Assembly: GCA_016715765.1 (NCBI GenBank)
Contig: JADJZJ010000002.1
Span: 1-64,000, forward strand
Direction: 5' to 3'
From: Opitutaceae bacterium
GTDB lineage: Bacteria > Verrucomicrobiota > Verrucomicrobiia > Opitutales > Opitutaceae
DNA length: 64,000 bases
The notes under the pieces: model-generated
The model's input: the letters and a program-made list of their open reading frames with translations, nothing else
Told to the model about the DNA's origin: nothing
Database searches by the model: none
Position numbers and translations under genes: made by a program
Shown: positions 53,068 to 61,408 of the stretch, one piece after another
How positions within the stretch are numbered: the first letter of the stretch is position 1
How the letters are laid out: each line of letters begins with the position of its first letter

Positions 53068-54321
53068 ATGTCCAAGATCCGCATCCTTGTCCTCACCTCC
53101 AGCACCGGCGGCGGTCATGACGCCCGGGCGGCGGCTTTTGCCGAGTGGTGCTTCCAGCTATACCGGCACGAGGTGGATGTGCGCATCGAGCAGATGCTGG
53201 AGAAGTCCTCGCCGATCTATCGCACCGGGGTGAATTTCTACAATCACATCCAGAAAGGCGCCCCGTGGATGCACAAGATCTTCTACACGCTGGTCGAGGG
53301 CCTGAGCATCATCAATGCGCGCAAGGTCACCTTTGGCGGCGCCTACTACCTGGCGGTGCTGGCGGAGTACCAGCCGCACCTGGTCTTCAGCGTGCACGAC
53401 TGCCTCAACCGCGGCTACTTCCAGCGGGCGCGCAGGCTGCTCGGCGCGGACCGGGTGCGCTGCGCTACTTACTGCGGCGAGTTTTCCGGCGGCTGGGGGT
53501 ATTCGCGCAACTGGATCGAGCCCAGCGTGGACCTTTATTTCAGCCGCACCCCCACGGCCCGCGACTATGCCGTGAAGAAGGGCATCGCGCTGGAACGGAC
53601 GCGCGTGCGCGGCTACCTGATGCTGCCCCGTGCGCACCTGGAATTATTGTCGCCCGCCGAGCGCCGGGCCTACCGCGTGAAGAAACTCGGGCTGCGGCCG
53701 GATCTTTTCACGGTCTTCCTCGCGACCGGCGGCAACGGCGCGCACAATCACTTCGAACTGCTGCCCACGCTGGTGCGCCACGCCGACCGCTGCCAGGTCA
53801 TCGTGATCTGCGGACAGAACCGCGAGGCCTTCAACGAGCTCATCCACTGGCGCGCGAACCACCCGGAGTTCAACTGCTACATCGAGGGCTATTCCGAGAC
53901 CGTGCACCTGCTGATGCAGGCGAGCGACGCGATTGTCACCCGCGGCGGCACCACGACCTGCGCCAAGGCGCTGCACTTCCAGTGCCCGATCATCTTCAAT
54001 GCCTTCGGCGGCATCATGCCGCAGGAGCAGCTGACGTGGAAATTTTTCCACAACGGGGCGGATTCGGAAAAGGTCGAACGCGCGGAGGATTTCGCGGCCA
54101 TCCTGGACCGCTGGATGGCCGACCCCGGCGAGTACCGGCGGACCCGCGAACGGTTCCTCGCCCTGCGCTACGAGGAGGACCCGACGATCCTGATCGACGA
54201 ACTCGTCGAACTCGCCAATGAGGTGGCGAAAGTGCCGCTCACGCGCCAGGTCTTCCCGCCGGCCAATGGCAACGGGAATGGCAATGGTAGCGGCAACGGG
54301 AACAGTCACGGCCCAAAGTGA
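53068..54321 (+). CDS. MGDG-synthase-like (GT28) glycolipid glycosyltransferase
   Basis: The 417-aa GT-B protein starts with LVLTSSTGGGHDARAAAF, the acceptor-loop motif of MGDG synthases and processive diacylglycerol glucosyltransferases. Its donor half has VTRGGTTTCAKALHFQCP and QEQLTW, matching the GT28 GGxGT...EA...Q pattern. These enzymes add galactose or glucose to a lipid at the membrane surface. A low-complexity NGNGNGNGSGN tail closes the protein. As the last gene of the ACP-FabZ/KAS/SDR run it may glycosylate the product of those enzymes. Confidence 0.87.
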   Translation: MSKIRILVLTSSTGGGHDARAAAFAEWCFQLYRHEVDVRIEQMLEKSSPIYRTGVNFYNHIQKGAPWMHKIFYTLVEGLSIINARKVTFGGAYYLAVLAEYQPHLVFSVHDCLNRGYFQRARRLLGADRVRCATYCGEFSGGWGYSRNWIEPSVDLYFSRTPTARDYAVKKGIALERTRVRGYLMLPRAHLELLSPAERRAYRVKKLGLRPDLFTVFLATGGNGAHNHFELLPTLVRHADRCQVIVICGQNREAFNELIHWRANHPEFNCYIEGYSETVHLLMQASDAIVTRGGTTTCAKALHFQCPIIFNAFGGIMPQEQLTWKFFHNGADSEKVERAEDFAAILDRWMADPGEYRRTRERFLALRYEEDPTILIDELVELANEVAKVPLTRQVFPPANGNGNGNGSGNGNSHGPK

Positions 54322-54346
54322 ACCGGGAGTGGCGACTTGGGTTGTT

Positions 54347-54564
54347 GTAGGGCGGGGATTCCGATCCCCGCCTGCTGCCTCTCCGCTAGAATCCAATCTT
54401 TCTCGTTCTCTTTATCTTTCTCTTTCTCCTGCCTTGGAGATTGCGCGTGATTGCGACCGAAGGCCCTCCTTCGCCGGGACTACGGAGGGCGGGCTAGTCG
54501 CGCTCCCAGGCGGGGATCCTCTTTCGCCAAGGCTACGGAGGACACGTCGGAATTCCCACCCTAC
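54347..54564 (+). repeat. Composite nested-palindrome element, full form
   Basis: Same order and orientation as 28406-28628, including both inserted CCTCC/CTACGGAGG palindromes, with scattered substitutions. Together with the family D element it fills the 385-nt gap 54322-54706, where no gene is seen. Confidence 0.85.
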
Positions 54565-54606
54565 AGCCAGTACCGATGTTCCAGGTGAGAGGTATCTCGC
54601 CGAAAT

Positions 54607-54679
54607 GTAGCTACGAGCGTGAGCGAGTGGTTGTGCGGAGTTCGTGACATGCAATCCACTCGCTCACGCTCGTAGCTAC
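54607..54679. repeat. Family D REPIN-like element (73 nt)
   Basis: Perfect 24-nt inverted arms beginning GTAGCTACGAGCG and ending CTAC surround a 25-nt spacer unrelated to those of the other copies. Confidence 0.9.
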
Positions 54680-54706
54680 GAATGATCCCAGTCCTATTAC
54701 CCCGTC

Positions 54707-56122
54707 TCAGAACGTCGCCGTGACCTCGGTCTGCTGGCCGGAATCGAGGGTGAGCTCGCCGAGCGAGGCGCATTCGGTCTCGTCGTTCTTGTAGAGTCGC
54801 ACCCGGACCGTGCCGGTCGCCTCGGTGGTTTCCCAGCGCCATTTGCCGATGGAGACGAATTGCAGCGGGATGCCCTTGTCCGGGCTCAGCCCGGGGGCGT
54901 CGCCGCGGATGAAGAGGCGGTTGCCGATGCCAATGTAGGCGGTGACCAGCAGGCGCGTGGCGCCGTCGGCGGAGACCGACCGGCTTGGGGCGGTTTCGTC
55001 CGGGGCCAGCTGCATGAAATCATCCGTCGCCGCCGGCACCGCGGATTCGGCCGGCGGCTCCGCGGGAGCCGGGCTGTCGGCCGGGGCATCGCCGGGCATG
55101 GGCAGGGAAAGCTCCTCGATTTTCGACCGGCGGGGTGCCCGCGGTTTGCGCGGCTTGTGCTCATGCTCGACCGGGGCGGAGGATTCATCCGCCGGAGTCG
55201 CCGTTGCCTCGGTGCCGGCGGCGGCTTCGCTGACCGTGGTGGTGGCAGCGGCGGGCGTTTCATCCGCCGGGGGCGGCGTGGCCGCAGGCGGCTCATCGGC
55301 CGCGGCCGGGACGGCCGGCGGAGGCGGGACCGGGGCGGGGTGGGCGGCGGCGACCGGTGCCGCCACGGTGGTCACGACCACTTTGTCGGGGATCCGGGCC
55401 GCCGCCGCGTCGAGCGCGACGAGCTTGGCGTCGAGAATCCGGATGTGGGCGGCAAACTTCTGCTCCAGCGCGTGCACGGCGCTGTTCTGGGCCACATGCA
55501 GGGCGGCCTCGGCCTCGGTGCGCGCCTTGGTGAAGGCCTCCGGCAGCCGGGCCAGCGCCTCATTGGCGGCGGCGGCGTGCTTGGCGGCGACGGTCTCGAG
55601 CCGGGTGAGTTCGGCGGCGGTCTTGGCAATCCGGTCGCCGGCCGCCTCCAGTTTCTCGGCCTCGGACGCGCGGAGACTGTTGATCTCCTGCTGCAGGGCC
55701 TCGTTGTCGTTGACGGCGGCCTCGTTGATCTGGCGGGTGAAGTCGTTGATCCGTTCCTGCAGCTTGTGCGGCAGGTGCTCGGCGTGCTTCAGGCTTTTGG
55801 CCACGTGCTCGCCGATTTCATTGAGGCCGGCGGCGGCGATGCTGATCTGCTCGGCGGAGGTGGCGACGGTGCGCGAGAGGGATTCGAGGGCGCGCTGCCG
55901 GTCGTCGAGGGACTCCTCCTGCTTGCGCACGTAATCGGCGATGAGCGCGGCGGCGGTGACGATGGCGCCGATGCTCACGCAGGCGACGATGGACAGGATG
56001 GCCGTCGGGGAGAGCGGGCGCTCGCTGTTGGCGGCGATGAAGGCGGCGACGGCGATCAGGAGCGCGTCGCTGAGCAGGAAGAACCACTTGGAGATTTTGG
56101 GGGAGGATTCGGGAAGGCTCAT
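54707..56122 (-). CDS. Membrane coiled-coil protein with C-terminal beta domain
   Basis: The 471-aa product has two hydrophobic spans near the N-terminus (about 13-31 and 40-61) and a long coiled coil (about 68-245; repeated Glu/Ala heptads). A Pro/Ala/Glu-rich linker (about 260-390, with a basic KPRKPRAPRRSK patch) precedes a compact C-terminal domain (about 400-471, RLLVTAYIGIGNRLFIRG to the end) resembling carbohydrate-binding or isoamylase-N-like beta sandwiches. Function is unknown; a scaffold linking the membrane to a ligand is a guess. Start ATG 56122 is preferred over an upstream frame with no clear motif. Confidence 0.75.
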   Translation of the reverse strand: MSLPESSPKISKWFFLLSDALLIAVAAFIAANSERPLSPTAILSIVACVSIGAIVTAAALIADYVRKQEESLDDRQRALESLSRTVATSAEQISIAAAGLNEIGEHVAKSLKHAEHLPHKLQERINDFTRQINEAAVNDNEALQQEINSLRASEAEKLEAAGDRIAKTAAELTRLETVAAKHAAAANEALARLPEAFTKARTEAEAALHVAQNSAVHALEQKFAAHIRILDAKLVALDAAAARIPDKVVVTTVAAPVAAAHPAPVPPPPAVPAAADEPPAATPPPADETPAAATTTVSEAAAGTEATATPADESSAPVEHEHKPRKPRAPRRSKIEELSLPMPGDAPADSPAPAEPPAESAVPAATDDFMQLAPDETAPSRSVSADGATRLLVTAYIGIGNRLFIRGDAPGLSPDKGIPLQFVSIGKWRWETTEATGTVRVRLYKNDETECASLGELTLDSGQQTEVTATF

Positions 56123-56271
56123 GGGGACGTCGTCTGCCCGGTCCGGCGGCGGCAGCGCGACCGGCGGGCGGTGCGTGAGTTTGTGCTGCGCGACCGGGTG
56201 TTTCTCAAGGAGAAAGGCGTGCAATTCCGGATTGTCCCCTGCAACGGGCGGACCCAGGCTGGCCCCGCGTC

Positions 56272-56553
56272 ATGGATGAGGATCATTTCCTACGGATCGA
56301 GCGGGAGGAGCGCGAAGGCTCCCGGCACTACGTAGTGCATCTGCTCGATCCGAAATTCTCCGTGGAACTGACGCCCGACGGCGGGGCTCCGGACAAGATC
56401 GGGCGTGGCGTGATCCGCCGGGTGCGGGTGCCGAATTCATGGGCCGGGGATTATGGCCAATATGCCAGGCTGCTCACCGCCGCGCAGGATTTCTTCGCGC
56501 AATCCTTCGCCGAGCCGGAGCCCAAGGCGGTGACGCGCCGGCTGGGGCTTTGA
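56272..56553 (+). CDS. Small hypothetical protein
   Basis: The 93-aa acidic/basic soluble protein (MDEDHFLRIEREEREG ... KAVTRRLGL) has no signal or membrane segment and no family I recognise. Balanced composition and codon use like its neighbours support it being real. It diverges from the coiled-coil protein gene. Confidence 0.6.
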   Translation: MDEDHFLRIEREEREGSRHYVVHLLDPKFSVELTPDGGAPDKIGRGVIRRVRVPNSWAGDYGQYARLLTAAQDFFAQSFAEPEPKAVTRRLGL

Positions 56554-56602
56554 CATCAGTCCAAGTCCGGGCCTGCCAGGGTGTGTCTGCAAATGGCGAA
56601 TG

Positions 56603-56711
56603 CTTTCCCGCGGATTGTCGCGGATAATACCTCCGTCATCCGCGTCTATCCGCGTGATCCGCGGGAAGAACAGGATTCTAGGCGGCGGTCTGGAACCCTA
56701 ACGGAGTAGCG
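56603..56711. repeat. Nested inverted repeat, family J
   Basis: Second copy of the 19564 element: CCGCGGAT-type arms followed by the GGAACCCTAACGGAGTAGCGC tail, ending at the stop codon of the lipoprotein gene. Confidence 0.7.
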
Positions 56712-57431
56712 CTAACGTTTCACCGGCACAAGTTCGCCGGCTTTTTCCTGGAACTCGACGATGATCGCCCGGCCGGTGTCGGCGGCGATGTAGGGGGTGA
56801 GGGCCTCCGCCATCAGGGGCAGTGCGGCCCGCAGGTCGGCCTCCTGGTCGTCGCAGACGGCGGTTACGGTCCACACCTCGCGCCCGGCCTCGGGCTTGAC
56901 CCCGGCTTCGCGCTGCCGGGCGGAGAGCCGCAGGTGCTTGCGGTAGGTCGTCACGGAGTTCGTGCTGATATCGGTGCCGACGCGCTCGTAGGTGCCCGGC
57001 ACGCGGACGGTCTCGGTGGTGGTCGTGGTCTTGCCCGCGGCGTCCGTCGTTTGCCTGGTGCGCGTGGCGTAGCCTCCGCCCAATTCCGCATAGATGGGTG
57101 TGCTGAAGGTGTAGATCCGGGTGACCGGATCGCCCACGCCAAAATCCACAAAGATGTTCAACTCGGCCGCACCGGGGGCGACCGATTGGAAGCCGCGGGC
57201 GGCCAGGGCGCGATCCACCCGACGCAGGACTTCGCCGTAGCGGAGGTCACCGGCGATCGGCGCACTCCGGTCGGCGGTGGCGAAGGCGTAGGTGCGCCTG
57301 GCGGCCGCGAGGGCGGGATTGGCCAGGGCGTCCACCTGCACGCGGTAGGTGGTGGTGCAACCGCCGAGCAGCAGGGCGGCGAGAAGGAGGGGTGGGAGCA
57401 GGTGTTTCACTGTGGAGCAGTAGGGATGCAA
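56712..57431 (-). CDS. DUF4136-like lipoprotein
   Basis: The product of about 239 aa begins with a lipoprotein signal (LLLAALLLGGC) and continues with a domain resembling DUF4136: TYAFATADRSAP near the start, then RRVDRALAARGFQSV and the ELNIFVDFGVGDP strand. Such lipoproteins are secreted to the outer membrane; function is unknown. ATG 57431 is the first start, but GTG 57410 gives a more typical signal (KHLLPPLLL). A weakly conserved C-terminal third (AVCDDQEADLRAALPLM) looks like a family extension. Confidence 0.75.
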   Translation of the reverse strand: MHPYCSTVKHLLPPLLLAALLLGGCTTTYRVQVDALANPALAAARRTYAFATADRSAPIAGDLRYGEVLRRVDRALAARGFQSVAPGAAELNIFVDFGVGDPVTRIYTFSTPIYAELGGGYATRTRQTTDAAGKTTTTTETVRVPGTYERVGTDISTNSVTTYRKHLRLSARQREAGVKPEAGREVWTVTAVCDDQEADLRAALPLMAEALTPYIAADTGRAIIVEFQEKAGELVPVKR

Positions 57432-57473
57432 TGGCGGACAAGAGCGAGCCGCCTTCGTTCCCCACTGGCAGGA

Positions 57474-57842
57474 TCAATAGCGCCGCCACACATAGACGCA
57501 GAGGGAAAGCAGCAGGCCGACGCGGAGGGCACCCTCGAAGGTGAGGACGACCAGCACCCACTTGAGGCCGCAGTTGCGTCGCAGGGCATAGCCGATGCCC
57601 GAGACCAGGAGAAGGCTGAGCCCGTGCACGCGACCGAAGGACAGGAAGAGCAGCCCCAGCATCCACGCCCAGTAGAGCAGGATCGTCATGCTCCAGCCGA
57701 AGGCGGTGAGTTCGTGCAGGCCCAGGGTGCGCGGATCGCCATTGCGCTCGATCTGCTTGATGCCGACGTACCGCTCGCTGAGCACGAGCTGCCAGAGTTC
57801 GAACAGCACGAACAAGGGGGCGAAAAACAGCAGAAGCGGCAC
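57474..57842 (-). CDS. Small membrane protein of unknown function
   Basis: About 122 aa with four hydrophobic spans (PLLLFFAPLFVLFELW, MTILLYWAWMLGLLFLSFG, and two more) and a short YVGIKQIERNGDPRT loop. No family is recognised. Start is uncertain: GTG 57842 sits at the first span; ATG 57947 would overlap the divergent dehydratase start. Confidence 0.6.
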   Translation of the reverse strand: MPLLLFFAPLFVLFELWQLVLSERYVGIKQIERNGDPRTLGLHELTAFGWSMTILLYWAWMLGLLFLSFGRVHGLSLLLVSGIGYALRRNCGLKWVLVVLTFEGALRVGLLLSLCVYVWRRY

Positions 57843-57945
57843 GGGTGCAGATTCGCGGAAAGGTGGGGCTGCGCCAAGAAGGAAGCGCGCAGCGCTCCCG
57901 CGCTTGCCAGCGCCCGGCGCTTGGGCGTAACTCGACCCGTCCCGC

Positions 57946-59139
57946 ATGAAAATCACCCGGATCGAGACCACCGAGCCCGCCCCCGGTCTGCTGGCGTGCC
58001 GCATCCACACGGCCGAAGGCATCACCGGTTGCGGTGAAAGCTACTATATCCCGTCGGCCGTGGCGGCGGTGATCCATGACTGGATGGCGCCGCGCCTGAT
58101 CGGCGCCGAGGCCCTGGACACGGAGGGCCACTGGCGTTTCCTCTACGAGCGCGCGACGAATTTCGGGGCGCGCGGCACGGAACTGCGCGCCCTTTCCGCC
58201 ATCGATCTCGCCCTGTGGGACATCAAGGGCCAGGTCTGCGGCCAGCCGGTGTGGCAACTGCTCGGCGGCCGGACGCAGGACGGCGTGCGCATTTACCACA
58301 GCACCGGCTACGGTCGCGGCCTGCCGCCCGCGCCCGGCGGCATGTGGCCGGGTTACGGCCGGATGGGCGTGCCCGAGCCGCTGAATGACTACTGGAATGC
58401 GATCCACGAGCCGGCCGCCTTCGCCCGCGAACTGGTCGCGGACGGCATCGGCGGGGCCAAGCTGTGGCCGTTCGATTTCGCCGCGCACAAGCCGAACGGC
58501 AGCCTCTATGTGAGTCCGGCCGACATCGAGGAAGGCATGAAACCGTTCCGCGCCATGCGGGCGGCGGCGGGCAACACGCTCGAGCTCATGGTGGACGGGC
58601 ACGGTTTCTTCCAGCTGCCGATGGCGCTGCGCATCGCGGCCGCCATGCGCGAGGTGAGTCCGCTGTGCCTGGAGGATGTGATCCGGCCCGATTGCGTGGA
58701 CACGATCCGCGACTTCCGCGAGCGCTGCGGCCTGCCGCTGGCCGTCAGCGAGATGCTCATCAGCTCCGAGGACTACCGGCTGGTTCTGCAAAGGCAGGCG
58801 GCGGATTACCTCATGATTGATCCGACCTGGGTCGGCGGCATTTCGCAGACGCTCCGGATCACGGACTATGCGCAGAGCTTCAACGTGCCGGTGATGATGC
58901 ACGATTGCACCGGCCCGCTCACCCTCCTCGCGGGCATCCATGTCGGCGTGGCGCGCGCCAATGTCGCCTGGCAGGAAACCGTGCGCATGCTGCTGAGGAT
59001 TTCCTATCCGGAGCTGGTCACGGCGGTTCCGGCGGTGGTCAAGGGGCGCATGGTCGCGCCGGCCGGTGCCGGTCTGGGTGCGGCCTGGCAGGACCAATGG
59101 TTCCAGGCGCCGCGCGAGGTGCGTGTGAGCCGGATATGA
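57946..59139 (+). CDS. Enolase-superfamily sugar-acid dehydratase (second copy type)
   Basis: The 397-aa enolase-family enzyme shows D217 (VDGHGFF), H219, E243 (LEDVI), E269 (VSEML), D292 (MIDPTW) and H319 (MMHDCTG) as probable metal and acid/base residues. It is only distantly similar to the dehydratase at 9714 and lacks its APHNP context, so the substrate differs. The mandelate racemase/galactarate-type group is possible. It is followed by an SDR, suggesting a small sugar-acid pathway with the aldo/keto reductase. Start ATG 57946 (MKITRIETTE) is the family N-terminus. Confidence 0.85.
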   Translation: MKITRIETTEPAPGLLACRIHTAEGITGCGESYYIPSAVAAVIHDWMAPRLIGAEALDTEGHWRFLYERATNFGARGTELRALSAIDLALWDIKGQVCGQPVWQLLGGRTQDGVRIYHSTGYGRGLPPAPGGMWPGYGRMGVPEPLNDYWNAIHEPAAFARELVADGIGGAKLWPFDFAAHKPNGSLYVSPADIEEGMKPFRAMRAAAGNTLELMVDGHGFFQLPMALRIAAAMREVSPLCLEDVIRPDCVDTIRDFRERCGLPLAVSEMLISSEDYRLVLQRQAADYLMIDPTWVGGISQTLRITDYAQSFNVPVMMHDCTGPLTLLAGIHVGVARANVAWQETVRMLLRISYPELVTAVPAVVKGRMVAPAGAGLGAAWQDQWFQAPREVRVSRI

Positions 59140-59153
59140 ACCCTGAACTTTTA

Positions 59154-59212
59154 GTAGGAGCGGCTTATGCCGCGGCGTTGCGTTGATGATCGCGGCATAA
59201 AGCCGCTCCTAC
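59154..59212. repeat. REPIN-like doublet, family G (59 nt)
   Basis: GTAGGAGCGGCTTATGCCGCG and its inverted copy ending CTCCTAC. It lies between the dehydratase and SDR genes and matches 33883-33942. Confidence 0.8.
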
Positions 59213-59221
59213 AATTCATCC

Positions 59222-60043
59222 ATGACACCACCAGCCATCCCCTTTCAATTCCACGACCTTGCCGGCCGGACCCTGGTCATCACCGGCGTCACCCGCGGCA
59301 TCGGCCGGGCCCTGCTCCCGGGGCTGCTCGCGCAGGGGCTCAACCTCATTGCCGTGAGCCGCGGTCGGGAGAAGCTGGCGGCAATTCGTCAGGAGCTGGG
59401 CATGGACGAGTCCAGGCTGCGTTTCTTCGAATGCGATCTGGCCGATCCTGCGGCGGTGGAGGCCACCGGCCGGGCCATCGCGTCCTCGGGTCTGCCGGTG
59501 GACGGCATTTTGCACAATGCGGCCATCGACCCGCGGCATGAATTTGCCAAGGCGGCCCCCGCGCCGTGGGATTTGGTCTGGCAGGTGAATTTGAAATCGG
59601 CGGTGACGCTGACCCAGTGGGTGCTGCCGCAGCTCCGGCGCAGTGCGCAGGGGCGGATTGTTTTCACCGGCTCGATCGTGAGCGAATTGGGTGGTTCCTA
59701 TATGACGGCCTACGCCTCCTCGAAGGGTGCGCTGGTCGGCCTGACGCACTCCCTTGCGCATGAGCTGCAGGGCACCGGTGTCACGGTGAACTGCATACTG
59801 CCGGGGGCGATCCAGGTCGAAAAGGAAGCTGGAACCGTTGAAGCGGAGAATGTCCTGGCGGGGTGGCAGTCGGTAACACGGCGGCTGACGGCGAACGATT
59901 TGCTCGGACCGCTGTGCCTGCTCCTGAGCCAGGCGGGCGGCGGCATCAGCGGCCAGTGCCTGACCGTGGACGGCGGGGTGATGCACCCGCTGATGTCGCG
60001 CGACGTGCAGCGCGCGCGGCTGCTGGTTGACGGATACGCGTGA
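59222..60043 (+). CDS. SDR-family oxidoreductase
   Basis: The 273-aa classical SDR has TGVTRGIG (21-28) for NAD(P), an HNAA variant of the NNAG motif (98-101), catalytic S151 or S154, and Y164-ASS-K168; the C-terminal SGQCLTVDGG is typical. It is likely a sugar or sugar-acid dehydrogenase paired with the dehydratase at 57946, for example oxidising a fucose- or rhamnose-type lactol, but the substrate is inferred only from position. It starts 10 nt after the family G repeat. Confidence 0.87.
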   Translation: MTPPAIPFQFHDLAGRTLVITGVTRGIGRALLPGLLAQGLNLIAVSRGREKLAAIRQELGMDESRLRFFECDLADPAAVEATGRAIASSGLPVDGILHNAAIDPRHEFAKAAPAPWDLVWQVNLKSAVTLTQWVLPQLRRSAQGRIVFTGSIVSELGGSYMTAYASSKGALVGLTHSLAHELQGTGVTVNCILPGAIQVEKEAGTVEAENVLAGWQSVTRRLTANDLLGPLCLLLSQAGGGISGQCLTVDGGVMHPLMSRDVQRARLLVDGYA

Positions 60044-60049
60044 CCGCCG

Positions 60050-60266
60050 GCCGCGGGGCGGCCGGCGGAACGCTGAACGTCGAACGCTTAACGCTGAATG
60101 CTTAATTGGGGATTGGCAGGGTAGCTACGAGCGTGAGCGAGTGGATTTCACGCTGCGAACGCCATTGGTCCACTCGCTCACGCTCGTAGCTACATCTCTG
60201 ATTGGCCCACTTGAGCGTTAGGCGTTGAGCGTTAAATGTTGAACGTTCGGCCGCGCCCCGCGGCCG
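60050..60266. repeat. Nested hairpin: family K arms around a family D element
   Basis: AACGCTGAACG and TTAACGCTGAA type arms (left about 60050-60105, right about 60213-60266), together with GC-rich CCGCGGGGCGG/CCGCGCCCCGCGG ends, enclose the 73-nt D copy at 60121. The whole gap of 223 nt is therefore one stem-loop. The outer K sequence also precedes D at 37834, so insertion of D into K, or joint movement, is likely. Confidence 0.75.
60121..60193. repeat. Family D REPIN-like element (73 nt)
   Basis: Perfect 24-nt arms beginning GTAGCTACGAGCG and ending CTAC, 25-nt spacer. Its outer bases sit inside the K hairpin. Confidence 0.9.
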
Positions 60267-61256
60267 CTATTTCCCCGCGTACCAGAACGCGCGGCGCCAG
60301 TTATGGCGGCGCAGTTTTTCGACCAGCTCATCGGGCATCGCCGGCAGGTCGCTCACGGCGCAGTTGGCCTCGGCCTGGGCGACGTTGCGGATGCCCGGGA
60401 TGACGGTGGAGACGGCGGGGTGGGCGAGCACCCACTTGAGCGCGGCCTGGGGCAGGGTGTAGCCGGTATGCTCGAGGTCGTGGCGGACCCGCTCGGTGCG
60501 GACCACGGTGCGGGCCAGGCGGTCGCCGGCGAAATAGTTGCTCCGGAAATCGTCGTGCGGGAACTTCGTGAGCACGGTGAACTTGCCGGTGAGCGCGCCC
60601 TCGTCGAAGGCGACGCGCACGATGATCCCGACGCCGCATTCCTTCGCCGTGTCGAGCAGCTCGGCGGCGGGCTCCTGTTCAAAGAGGTTGTAGATCACCT
60701 GCACGCTGTCCACCCAGCCGCCGCGCATGAGATCGATCACGCTGTTCTGGTCGTGCTCCGGCGTGGAGACGCCGATGAGCCCGATCTTTCCCTCGCGCTG
60801 GAGCTGGCGCAGGATCCTGAACGGATAGGGATCGCGGTTCCAGGCGCGCGTCCAGGTGTGCAGCTGGAGCAGGTCGAGTTTGTCCACGCCGAGGCAGGCG
60901 AGGCGTTCGGCCAGATTGGCGCGGAGATAGGACTCGGGATAGCGATCCTCCGCGCGGTCGTAGGGCGAGGGCGGCCATTGCCCGGCGGCGGGCGGGGTCT
61001 TGGTGGCGACGAAGACGTTTTCGTTTTTGCCCGCGGCCTTGCGCTCGCGCAGCACCTGGCCGATGAGGCGCTCGCTCTTGCCGTTGCCGTAGCCCGCGGC
61101 GGTGTCGATGAAGTTGCAGCCCAGGTCGAGGGCGCGATGCAGGGCGGCGAGGGAATCAGTGTCGGCCTGGGCGCCCCAGGCCCCGCCGATCGCCCAGGCA
61201 CCGAAGCCGATTTCCGAGCAATTGAAGCCGTGTTTGCCGAAGGGGCGGAATTGCAT
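60267..61256 (-). CDS. Aldo/keto reductase
   Basis: The 329-aa TIM-barrel reductase has D51 and Y56 (FIDTAAGYGNGKSE), K86 (VATKT) and a histidine in LLQLHTW, the AKR tetrad. NADPH-dependent reduction of a sugar or ketone aldehyde is expected. Start ATG 61256 (MQFRPFGKHGFNCSEIG) matches the family. It converges on the SDR gene and could act in the same sugar-acid pathway or remove reactive aldehydes. The stop lies directly at the end of the 60050-60266 hairpin. Confidence 0.92.
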   Translation of the reverse strand: MQFRPFGKHGFNCSEIGFGAWAIGGAWGAQADTDSLAALHRALDLGCNFIDTAAGYGNGKSERLIGQVLRERKAAGKNENVFVATKTPPAAGQWPPSPYDRAEDRYPESYLRANLAERLACLGVDKLDLLQLHTWTRAWNRDPYPFRILRQLQREGKIGLIGVSTPEHDQNSVIDLMRGGWVDSVQVIYNLFEQEPAAELLDTAKECGVGIIVRVAFDEGALTGKFTVLTKFPHDDFRSNYFAGDRLARTVVRTERVRHDLEHTGYTLPQAALKWVLAHPAVSTVIPGIRNVAQAEANCAVSDLPAMPDELVEKLRRHNWRRAFWYAGK

Positions 61257-61313
61257 GGCGTCATCCTGACGGGGTGGAGAGGCGCTTGCAACTGCAGGAA
61301 TGAATTGCATTGG

Positions 61314-61392
61314 GTAGCGCCCGGCCTCCGGACGGGCGGTTGGTTTTCCGCCAGCGGTCACGGAACACGCCCGTCCGGAGGCCGGGCGCTAC
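61314..61392. repeat. REPIN-like doublet, family F (79 nt)
   Basis: Perfect 27-nt inverted arms (61312-61338 and 61368-61394) start with GTAG and the CGCCCGG hairpin. It lies between the aldo/keto reductase and EamA genes. Confidence 0.85.
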
Positions 61393-61408
61393 CCAACTGC
61401 TTTTATTC

